The notes below the pieces were generated by a model. It did no database searches and was not told the origin of the DNA. It was given only the letters and a program-made list of their open reading frames with translations. A stretch of DNA of 30,561 bases from Rhodovulum sp. GTDB taxonomy: Bacteria; Pseudomonadota; Alphaproteobacteria; Rhodobacterales; Rhodobacteraceae. Below are positions 23,327-30,561 of this stretch, piece after piece; within the stretch, counting starts at the first letter, position 1; each line of letters begins with the position of its first letter. The stretch is from NCBI GenBank assembly GCA_020637615.1, contig JACKKC010000034.1, positions 1 to 30,561 on the forward strand, written 5' to 3'. Position numbers and translations under genes: made by a program.

Positions 23327-23911
23327 TCAGTCGAGGCCGGCGAGATAGCTCACGATCGCGCGCGCGCTCGGCGCGTCCCAGTCGGCGCCGCCCATCAGCC
23401 GGCCGATCTCGGCGCCGTCGCGGTCGAGGATCACCGTCACGGGCAGGCCCGGCACGTTCATCGCCGCTGCGAGCGCGCCCTTCGGGTCGAGATGGGTGGC
23501 GAGCGCGGTCACCCCGACCTCGGCGTTGAAATCCTCGATCGCCTCGAGGCTGTTGCGCCCGGTGGCGATGGCGATCACCTCGAAATCCGGGCCGCCCAGC
23601 TCGCGCTCGAGCGCGTCGAGCGCGGGTTTCTCGATGCGGCAGGGCGCGCACCAGGTGGCCCAGAAGTTCACCAGCCGGATCCGCCCGTCGCTGTCGGCGA
23701 GCGACATCTCCGCGCCCTCGGGGTCGGTGAAGACGGTGTCCGGCGCCGGGATCGCGGCCTCGTGCACCACGAGCTTGCGCATGTCGCCGTCGCGCAGCGC
23801 CATCACCTCGGCGCGCTCGGCCTCGGTCAGCGGCCGGGCCAGCGCGGGATTTGCGAAGGCCGCGAACGCGGTGTAGACGAGGGCCGGGATCAGGGCGGGC
23901 AGGCGCGTCAT
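23327..23911 (-). CDS. TlpA-like periplasmic thiol:disulfide oxidoreductase
   Basis: 194 residues. The signal peptide is MTRLPALIPALVYTAFAAFA, likely cleaved after ALA. The thioredoxin fold follows, with the redox motif WCAPC at residues about 96-100 (NFWATWCAPCRIEKPALDAL) and a cis-proline loop (VPGLPVTVILD). TlpA/ResA-like proteins reduce periplasmic disulfides, for instance in cytochrome c or cytochrome oxidase assembly. No such genes are adjacent. The start ATG at 23911 is divergent from argH, whose ATG is only 27 bases away, so the two promoters must lie inside each other's coding sequence. A longer frame upstream runs into argH and was rejected. Confidence 0.88.
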   Translation of the reverse strand: MTRLPALIPALVYTAFAAFANPALARPLTEAERAEVMALRDGDMRKLVVHEAAIPAPDTVFTDPEGAEMSLADSDGRIRLVNFWATWCAPCRIEKPALDALERELGGPDFEVIAIATGRNSLEAIEDFNAEVGVTALATHLDPKGALAAAMNVPGLPVTVILDRDGAEIGRLMGGADWDAPSARAIVSYLAGLD

Positions 23912-23938
23912 GGCAATTCCCCGGGGCAGGACAGGCGG

Positions 23939-25333
23939 ATGAACGACAGCAGCGGCTCGAACGCGATGTGGGGCGGGCGCTTCGCCGCCGGGCCCGACGC
24001 GATCATGGAAGCGATCAATGCCTCGATCGGCTTCGACCGGCGCCTTGCCGCCCAGGACATCGAGGCGAGCCGCGCCCATGCCGCCATGCTCGGCGCCACG
24101 GGCATCGTGAGTGTTAGCGATGCGGAGACGATCCGGGAAGGCCTGCTCACGGTCTTGTCAGAGATCGAGGCCGGCGCCTTTCCCTTCTCCGCGGCGCTCG
24201 AGGACATCCACATGAACGTGGAGAGCCGGCTGAAGGCGCTGATCGGCGAGCCCGCCGGGCGGCTGCACACCGCGCGGTCGCGCAACGACCAGGTGGCGAC
24301 CGACTTCCGGCTCTGGGTCCGCGGCCAGTGCGACGCTGCGATCGCGGGCCTGACGGCGCTGATGCGGGCGCTGGTGGTCCAGGCCGAGGCGGGGGCCGGG
24401 CTGGTGATGCCTGGCTTCACCCATCTGCAGGTGGCGCAGCCGGTGACCTGGGGCCATCACATGCTGGCCTATGTGGAGATGCTCGACCGGGACCGGGGCC
24501 GCTTCGCGGATGCGCGCGCGCGCATGAACGAGAGCCCGCTCGGGGCGGCGGCGCTGGCGGGCACCTCCTTTCCCATCGACCGGGACGCCACCGCGGCGGC
24601 GCTCGGATTCGACCGGCCGATGGCCAATTCGCTCGATGCGGTGAGCGACCGGGACTTCGCGCTGGAATTCCTCGCCGCGGCGAGCATCTGCGCCACGCAT
24701 CTGAGCCGCTTCGCGGAGGAGCTGGTGATCTGGTCCTCGGCGCAGTTCCGCTTCGTGGTCTTCAGCGACCGGTTCTCGACCGGGTCGAGCATCATGCCGC
24801 AGAAGAAGAACCCCGATGCCGCCGAGCTGGTGCGCGCCAAGGTCGGGCGCATTACCGGCGCGCTGGTGGCGCTCTTGACGGTGATGAAGGGGCTGCCCTT
24901 GGCCTATTCCAAGGACATGCAGGAGGACAAGGAGCAGGTCTTCGACGCCGCCGACGCGCTGATGCTGGCGCTGGCGGCGATGGAGGGCATGGTGCGCGAC
25001 CTCGCGCCGAACGAGGCGGCGCTGCGGGCGGCGGCGGCGAGCGGCTTCTCGACGGCCACCGATCTCGCGGACTGGCTGGTGCGCAGCCTCGGCCTGCCGT
25101 TCCGCGAGGCCCATCACGTCACCGGAACCCTGGTGCGGCGCGCCGAGGAGCGCGGGGTCGATCTGCCCGACCTGACGCTCGAAGAGATGCAGGCGGCGCA
25201 TCCGGGCATTTCCGCGGAGGTTTATCGGGTCTTGGGAGTGGACAACTCTGTGGCGAGTAGGGCAAGCTACGGCGGCACGGCACCCGTCCGGGTGCGCGCC
25301 CAGGTCCGCCGCTGGCAGGAAGCGCTCGCGTGA
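23939..25333 (+). CDS. argH: Argininosuccinate lyase
   Basis: 464 residues, the last step of arginine synthesis (argininosuccinate to arginine and fumarate). MWGGRF near the N-terminus is standard. Conserved blocks are HTARSRNDQVATDFRLWVRG, TQ/H-region GFTHLQVAQPVTWGHHMLAY and the flexible signature GSSIMPQKKNPD with the catalytic serine. Length is normal. The ATG at 23939 follows CAGGACAGGCGG. Its stop overlaps the GTG of the lipoprotein gene (GTGA), so the two are coupled. Confidence 0.97.
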   Translation: MNDSSGSNAMWGGRFAAGPDAIMEAINASIGFDRRLAAQDIEASRAHAAMLGATGIVSVSDAETIREGLLTVLSEIEAGAFPFSAALEDIHMNVESRLKALIGEPAGRLHTARSRNDQVATDFRLWVRGQCDAAIAGLTALMRALVVQAEAGAGLVMPGFTHLQVAQPVTWGHHMLAYVEMLDRDRGRFADARARMNESPLGAAALAGTSFPIDRDATAAALGFDRPMANSLDAVSDRDFALEFLAAASICATHLSRFAEELVIWSSAQFRFVVFSDRFSTGSSIMPQKKNPDAAELVRAKVGRITGALVALLTVMKGLPLAYSKDMQEDKEQVFDAADALMLALAAMEGMVRDLAPNEAALRAAAASGFSTATDLADWLVRSLGLPFREAHHVTGTLVRRAEERGVDLPDLTLEEMQAAHPGISAEVYRVLGVDNSVASRASYGGTAPVRVRAQVRRWQEALA

Positions 25334-25449
25334 GGGCCGGGACGCGGATCGGGATCGGTCTCTGCCTCGCGCTGGCGGCGCTGGCGGCCTGCGGGATCAA
25401 GGGCGCGCCCAGCGCCCCGGAGACCGCGGAAGTCCCGAGCCCCGGCTGA
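25330..25449 (+). CDS. lptM: LptM-like small lipoprotein
   Basis: 39 residues starting VRAGTRIGIGLCLALAALAA. The lipobox LAAC puts the lipidated cysteine at residue 21, followed by GIKGAPSAPETAEVP. This matches LptM (YifL-like) lipoproteins, which help oxidise the LPS transporter LptD at the outer membrane. The genetic place fits: in many proteobacteria this gene precedes lysA. The GTG start overlaps the argH stop by four bases. The family is short and variable, so the assignment rests on lipobox, size and position. It is too short for routine ORF calling. Confidence 0.7.
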   Translation: MRAGTRIGIGLCLALAALAACGIKGAPSAPETAEVPSPG

Positions 25450-25505
25450 GGCGGCGGCGCGCGGGATCTCCGTGGCCGGCCCCGAATCCGTCGAAAGGTC
25501 CATCG

Positions 25506-26051
25506 ATGCTCCAGGCACTCCAGCGCAGTCTTCTCGCCACTCTTCTCGTCCTCGCCGCGGCTCTGCCCGCGCTGGCGGGCGGGCCGGTGCTCGTCACCGT
25601 GACCGGCGCGGTCGGCAGTACCAACCGCGGCCCCTTCGATGCGGGATACGACAAGCTCTTCGCCTTCAACGACGTGACCTTCGAGCGGGCCATGGAATTC
25701 GACGTGGATGCGCTCCGGGCGCTGCCGCAGACCACCGTGACCACGGATTTCCCGAAGGACGGGCCGGAGGTGACCTTCACCGGCCCGGCGCTGGCGGAGG
25801 TGCTGGCGGCGGCGCAGGCCCAGGGCGAGACGGTGACGATCCAGGCGATGGACGGCTACGCGGTCGAGATCCCGATGGCGGAGATGATCGGCAAGGGCGC
25901 GGTGGTGGCGATCGAGCGCGACGGCAAGCCGCTCGGGATCGGCAGCTTCGGCCCGACGCAGATCGTCTTTCCGCGCTCCGAGCGCGCCGACCTCGCCGAC
26001 ATGCCCGACGATTGGTGGGTCTGGCAGATCTATCACATCAAGGTCGAGTGA
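25506..26051 (+). CDS. Periplasmic molybdopterin-fold protein
   Basis: 181 residues. The signal peptide is MLQALQRSLLATLLVLAAAL, cut near ALA. The body (VTVTGAVGSTNRGPFDAGYD, TTDFPKDGPEVTFTGPALAE, IQAMDGYAVEIPMAEM) matches the oxidoreductase molybdopterin-binding (SUOX-like) fold of small exported proteins common in Rhodobacterales. The cofactor-binding cysteine of true sulfite oxidases is not visible, so it may not be a molybdoenzyme. AAGG lies 6 bases before the ATG. It is between the LptM-like gene and lysA and probably in the same transcript. Confidence 0.75.
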   Translation: MLQALQRSLLATLLVLAAALPALAGGPVLVTVTGAVGSTNRGPFDAGYDKLFAFNDVTFERAMEFDVDALRALPQTTVTTDFPKDGPEVTFTGPALAEVLAAAQAQGETVTIQAMDGYAVEIPMAEMIGKGAVVAIERDGKPLGIGSFGPTQIVFPRSERADLADMPDDWWVWQIYHIKVE

Positions 26052-26245
26052 CCCGAGCGCGGGTGCCGGGTTCGGGGCCGGCCCCGCTGGGCGATCGCCT
26101 GCGACGACGCGACCTCATGCACTGGCGTCCCGGGACGGCCGCGCGCGCGGCGTTGTAGCGGCCATTCCTCTCGGATAGGGTTCGCCCTCCGCGGCCGGGC
26201 CGATCGCCGGGCCGTTCCACCCGCCTTCCGAGAGGGGTTGCGCGC

Positions 26246-26302
26246 ATGGCCGCTTTCGCCTTCCAGCCGCCGCCGGCGCCCGGCGGCTTTCCGGCCGCCT
26301 GA
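26246..26302 (+). CDS. 18-residue polyproline leader ORF coupled to lysA
   Basis: MAAFAFQPPPAPGGFPAA, with an AGAGGGG ribosome site before the ATG at 26246. Its TGA overlaps the lysA ATG in TGATG, so ribosomes finishing it could restart at lysA, which lacks a good ribosome site of its own. The PPP run is the kind that stalls ribosomes unless EF-P acts. Whether it regulates or merely initiates lysA translation cannot be told. A chance ORF remains possible. Confidence 0.4.
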   Translation: MAAFAFQPPPAPGGFPAA

Positions 26303-27583
26303 TGGACCATTTCCTCTATCGCGACGGCGTGCTGCACGCCGAGGAGGTGCCGCTGCCGGAGATCGCCGCGGCGGTGGGCACGCCGGTCTATGTCTATTCC
26401 GCGGCGACGCTGACGCGGCACTACCGGGTCTTCGAGGAGGCGCTCGCCGGGCTGCCGCATCTGATCTGCTATGCGATGAAGGCCAATTCCAACCTCGCGG
26501 TGCTGCGCCTGATGGCCTCGCTCGGGGCGGGGATGGACGTGGTCTCGGAGGGCGAGTACCGCCGGGCGAAGGCCGCCGGCGTTCCGGGCGAGCGGATCGT
26601 CTTCTCCGGCGTGGGCAAGACCCGCGCCGAGATGCGCCTGGCGCTCACCGGCGGGATCCGGCAGTTCAACGTGGAATCCGAGCCCGAGCTCATCGCGCTG
26701 AACGAGGTGGCGCTGTCGCTCGGCCTGCGCGCGCCGATCGCCATCCGGGTGAATCCGGACGTGGATGCGCGCACCCATGCCAAGATCGCCACCGGCAGGT
26801 CGGAGAACAAGTTCGGGGTGCCGATCGCGCGCGCCCGCGCCGCCTATGCCGAGGCCGCCGCCCTGCCGGGGATCGAGGTCGTGGGCATCGACGTGCATAT
26901 CGGCAGCCAGCTGACCGAGCTCGCGCCCTATGCCGCGGCCTTCGCCAAGGTGGCGGAGCTGACCGATCTGCTCCGGGCGGAGGGGCACGACATCCGGCGG
27001 CTCGATCTCGGCGGGGCCTGCATTCCTTACGCCGTTGAACGACGCGCCGCCGCTGCCCTTCGACTACGGCGAGGGTGGTGTGGCGCTGCAATGGCTCATC
27101 TCGCTGCGACGAGATCGAGCTGGCGGCTGATCGCCGGCAATGCCGGGATCTCGCTGGCGCGGGCAGGATCTGGCGCAAGGCGGGCGAGGGCGTGATCGAT
27201 CCTCGACGCGGCGATGAACGACCCTGGTCCGGCTCGGCGAGCGACGCCTGGCACGACGTGATCCCGGTCGAGGAGCCCGCGCCGGGGCGGAGTCGCCCCC
27301 GTCGACATCACCGTCGGCCCGGTCTGCGAGACCGGCGGACACCTTCGCCTGCGGCCGGCCGATGCCGTTGCCGGCGCGGGAGGACCTGGTGGCTTCCAGC
27401 CTGCCGCCGGCGCCTATGGCGCGGTGATGGCCTCGAATACAATTCCCGGCCGCCGGTGCCGAGTGTCCGGTTCCGCGATCACTGCCGGTGGCGCGCCCGG
27501 CCGAGCTTTGACGAAATGCTGAACCGCGATACTATCCTCGGAATGGCTTCGGCCCAGGCCGGGCCGGAGAGCGGAGCGGATGA
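26302..27583 (+). pseudogene. lysA: Diaminopimelate decarboxylase, 3' part frameshifted
   Basis: Catalyses the last step of lysine synthesis (meso-diaminopimelate to lysine), using PLP. The first 240 residues are perfect: MDHFLYRDGVLHAEEVPLPE, PLP lysine Lys60 in CYAMKANSN, and VGIDVHIGSQL. After LDLGG near 27010 the frame fails. Family pieces reappear in other frames: LNDAPPLPFDYGE, LIAGNAG, AWHDVIPVEEPAPG, GPVCETG, GAYGAVMAS and RPSFDEMLNRDTI up to about 27530. Several insertions and deletions are needed to join them. The nominal open frame ends at 27195. I put the end at TGA 27581-27583, which would overlap the next ATG. Sequence error is likely, since the product is usually needed for growth. 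Confidence 0.75.
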
Positions 27584-30096
27584 AGCGCGGCAGGACAGGT
27601 CGGGCGCCGGAGGATCCCTTCCGGAAACTCGTGGCACGGAGCCGCTGCGCCATGGTTCTGAGGGTCTGCTGCGCGCCTTCTGGCCGCCGCTGGCGTCTTT
27701 TCTCGCCGCCGCCTGGGCTTCGCCTTCGCTGCCTTCGGGCTTGCCGCTGAGGCGCCGGACCCGGCAGCAGATGCTGGCGGCGCCGGGCGCGCTGCTCGCG
27801 GCGCTCGGGCTCGCGCTCTGGGGCGCCTGCAGCTCTGCTGGCCGGGAGCCGGGCGGCGCAGTGCGGCGTGCGGCTCGACGCGAGCCTGCCGGGCGGCCGC
27901 TGGAGACGCTGGAGGACCGGTTGGCCATCGGCGCGACGATCCTGGGCGCTGGCGGTCTGCGGCGTATCGCGCGCGCATGGCGCGGATCGCGGTAAACCGC
28001 GCGGCACTGCGCCCGGATCTGCGGCTCGCCGCCCGCGATCCCTGGGCGCTGCGGCTGGCGGCGCTGGTCGCGGTCGTCGCGGCGCTGGTCTTCGTGCGGG
28101 ATTCCCGGCGGTCGAATCGATTTCCGCCGCGCTCGCCCTGATGCGGCGGCTACCGTCGCGCCGGGCCAGAGCTACGAGGGCTGGGCGGAGCCGCTTTGGT
28201 TCATATTCCGGGCCGGCTGACGCTCTATCTCCGGAGGTCTCGCGCGGCGCGCCGGTCTGCTGCCGCGGGGACGCGGATCACCCGCGGGCTCCATGGATCG
28301 CCGGAGAGCTTCGATCTCGCTGAGGCGGTCTCGTTCCTTTCGGCGCGGCTACGAGGCCGCGCCTGGCATCGCGAGCGCCGAGCTCGAAGCTCGCGCACTA
28401 CTTTTTGGCGCGGTCACCGCGGCGGGGCGAGACGGGCCGCTCGCCGAATGGACCTTCCTGCTGCCGACGCCGCGCTGACGATCGTGCTGGCCGAGGCCTG
28501 TCGCCGGCGAGCCCATGGGCGAGACTCCAGGATCGTCTACCGCCGAGATTACGGAATCGGGCGCAAGGCGCTGAGATCGCGCTCGATCTCGACTGCGTGC
28601 GGATCGCCGCTACGGGCTGCGCGGCGCCGGAGGAGCGGCCGGCGCTCGCGGTCGAGCTGCCCCTGCCGATGGCGCGGACCGCGGCGGAGGTGGAAGAAAC
28701 CCTGGTCGAGGATTTCAGCCAGCATCCCTGGGCCGGGCTGCCGGTGACGATCCGCCTCACCGCCGAGGATGCGATCGGCCAGACCGGGGTCGCGGAGGGG
28801 ATCGCGACGATCCTGCCGGGGCGCAGGTTCTACGACCCCCTGGCGGCGGCGCTGGTCGAGCAGCGGCGCGACCTGCTCTGGTCCGAGGCGAACGCCCGGC
28901 GGGTGCTGCAGGTGCTGCGCGCGGTGAGCTACCGGCCCGAGACGGTCTTCGACAATACGCGGGCCTATCTCGTCATGCGCATGGCGCTGCGGCGGCTGGC
29001 GGGCGCGACCGAGAACGGCACGGTGCCCTCGATCCGCGACGAGGTCGCCGGGGCGCTGTGGCTGGCGGCGGTCCTGCTCGAGGACGGCAATCTCGGCGAT
29101 GCCGCGGAGCGGCTCAAGCGCGCCAAGGAGCGGCTGGCCGAGGCGCTGCGCAACGACGCCAGCGACGAGGAGATCGCGCGACTGATGGACGAGCTGCGCG
29201 ATGCGACCCGCGACTACATGGAGCAGCTGGCGCGGGAGGCGATCGAGCGCGGCCAGACGCAGCAGGCCGAGCGCCAGCAGGGCCAGCCCATGAGCCAGGA
29301 CCAGATCCAGGCGCTGATGGACCGCATCCAGGAATTGAGCGAGCAGGGGCGCAAGGCCGAGGCCGAGGCGCTCCTGGAGATGCTCCAGCAGATGCTCGAG
29401 AACATGGAGATGCAGCTCGCCGAGGGCCAGTCGGGAGGCAGCGAGGGCAGCCAGGGACAGCAGTCGATGCAGGGGCTCGCCGATGCGCTGCGCGAGCAGC
29501 AGGGGCTCGCCGACGAGAGCTTCCGGCAGCTCCAGCGCGAGTTCCGGCAGGGCCAGCTGGGGCAGGGCATGCCCGAGGGCGAGCCGGACGAGGGCGGTGC
29601 CGGCGAGGGGCCGATGGACCTCGCCCAGCGTCAGGAGGCTTTGCGCCAGCTGATGGATGCCCTGCGCGACGGCCTGCCCGGCGCTGCCGGCGACGCGGTG
29701 CGCGAGGCGCTGCGCGAGGCGGAACGCAACATGGGCGAGGCCCGCGACGGGCTGGAGGAGGGCGATACCTCCGGCGCGCTCGACCGCCAGGCCGAGGCGA
29801 TCGACGACCTGCGCGACGGCATGCGGGCGCTCGGCGAGGACCTGCGGCGGGCCGAGGCCGGCGGCGACCAGCAGGGCGCCGCGAGCGGCCAGGCGAGCGC
29901 GGACCGCAGCGACGATCCGCTCGGCCGCCCGGTGGGGACCCGCGGCAGCCTCGGCACCAACCAGCGGCTCCTGCCGGAGGCCGATGCCGCGGCGCGGGCG
30001 CGCGCCATCCTCGACGAGATCCGCCGCCGGGCCGGCGACCTCGGCCGGCCGGAGCTCGAGCTCGACTACCTGCGCCGGCTGCTCGACCAGTTCTGA
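27580..30096 (+). pseudogene. TIGR02302 / DUF4175 membrane protein, 5' half frameshifted
   Basis: A large inner-membrane protein of unknown function found across Rhodobacterales beside lysA. The start is inferred at the ATG at 27580 (DPFRKLVARSR). Family pieces appear in several frames up to 28640: LRAFWPPLASFLAA, ARMARIAVNRAALRPDLRLA with a membrane stretch, YEGWAEP, GTRITRGLHGSPESFDLAE and APGIASAELE. From about 28570 the frame is clean to the TGA at 30096 (PMARTAAEVEETLVEDFSQH, YRPETVFDNTRAYLVMRMAL). A glutamine/glycine-rich coiled region (QQAERQQGQPMSQDQIQALM) comes next and the C-terminus ends DYLRRLLDQF. The intact open frame nominally starts at 28405. As with lysA, sequence error is the simpler explanation. 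Confidence 0.75.
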
Positions 30097-30210
30097 TCCG
30101 GGCCCGCTTTCCCTCAATCCCCGTCCCGCGCGCCTGCCCTTCCCGGGGAGGGCGGTACCGTCACGGGAGGACGGGCGCCGGTCGGAGGCGAATTCGGCCG
30201 GTCCTTGCGA

Positions 30211-30561
30211 TCAGGCCCGGTTGATGATGGCGGCGAGGCCTTCCGCAAGCCGCTGGCGCAGGTCGTCGACGAAATGCACATAGGCATCGATCGCCGGCGC
30301 CGCCTGGGGCAGGCGTGCCACGATCAGGTCGTGGAAGTTGTAGACCGCCAGCGCCAGGACGAAGACGGCGAGGACGCTGGCGAGCCCCTTGGCGAAGCGG
30401 CTCTGCGCCGGCGCCTCCGGTGGCGGGGCGTCCGGGTCGACCGTCAGATCGAGCCGCGAGGCGGAACGTGCGGGCGCGGGCTCGGGCGGCGCAGGCTCGG
30501 CCGGGTCTTCGGCCTCGGCCGGCGCGTCCCTGCCTTCGGGCACGGCGCGGGGCTGCGGGAC
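30211..30561 (-). CDS. Zinc-ribbon-type membrane protein, N-terminus outside window
   Basis: The C-terminal part of a minus-strand gene that stays open to the window edge. It has a Pro/Glu/Ala-rich linker, then one membrane segment (ASVLAVFVLALAVYNF), then a conserved amphipathic tail (PAIDAYVHFVDDLRQRLAEG). This layout matches Rhodobacterales proteins that begin with an MJ0042-type zinc ribbon, a Pro-rich linker and one membrane span, but the zinc ribbon itself would lie outside the window. A GTG at 30543 is not likely the true start. Convergent with the DUF4175 gene. Function unknown. Confidence 0.55.
   Translation of the reverse strand, partial: VPQPRAVPEGRDAPAEAEDPAEPAPPEPAPARSASRLDLTVDPDAPPPEAPAQSRFAKGLASVLAVFVLALAVYNFHDLIVARLPQAAPAIDAYVHFVDDLRQRLAEGLAAIINRA

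Noticed and set aside
28549..30117. 522-residue minus-strand frame
   Set aside because: Antisense of the clean 3' half of the DUF4175 gene, leucine/alanine-rich as expected from the opposite of a Glu/Gln/Ala-rich coil.

Overview
The window is high-GC DNA from an alphaproteobacterium, most likely of the Rhodobacterales (Paracoccaceae/Roseobacteraceae type). Grounds for this are the GC-rich codon usage and the set of families: DUF6522, DUF1127, DUF1244, an N-formylglutamate amidohydrolase next to pyruvate kinase, argH followed by a tiny LptM-like lipoprotein and lysA, and a TIGR02302/DUF4175 membrane protein. All names come from reading the sequence; no database was searched.

Positions 1 to about 7187 are accessory DNA in decay. 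They hold a small overlapping gene pair (80-aa unknown and DUF6522), scraps of phage genes on the minus strand, and a run of antitoxin genes without visible toxins: BrnA-like, an HTH protein with a truncated BrnA-like tail, and HigA beside a HigB stub. Then come remnants of IS3 and IS110 elements, an AlpA-type regulator, a primase-polymerase/DUF3987 gene broken by two stops and two frameshifts, and a tyrosine integrase broken by three frameshifts. The integrase ends 26 bases from the 3' end of a tRNA-Phe gene. This suggests an integrative element that entered at tRNA-Phe and then degenerated.

From 7214 rightwards the DNA is mostly core chromosome. Minus-strand genes are tRNA-Phe, mscL, pheT, a family 4 glycosyltransferase, two DUF1127 proteins, pheS, a secreted arylsulfatase, an SDR oxidoreductase, rplT, rpmI (with a good -35/-10 promoter), pyk and a TlpA-like thioredoxin. 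Plus-strand genes are a LysR regulator, a GNAT acetyltransferase, an N-formylglutamate amidohydrolase, a DUF1244 protein, argH, an LptM-like lipoprotein, a periplasmic molybdopterin-fold protein, lysA and the DUF4175 gene. pheS and pheT are about 3.5 kb apart. The translation genes rpmI, rplT, pheS and pheT share a strand but have unrelated genes between them.

From about 27020 to 28640 the 3' end of lysA and the 5' half of the DUF4175 gene are both riddled with indels, although family-like peptides can still be read by hopping frames. Sequence on both sides is clean. A local sequence or assembly error explains this better than real decay, since lysA is normally needed for lysine synthesis.

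Intergenic DNA carries dispersed palindromic repeats (copies near 11889 and 23209, inverted), a second repeat pair (10282 and 12150) and a 13-bp tandem repeat (23031-23088). No complete undescribed system was found. The least ordinary items are the antitoxin-only cluster with its chimeric junction, the polyproline leader ORF coupled to lysA, and the palindrome inside the pyk promoter.
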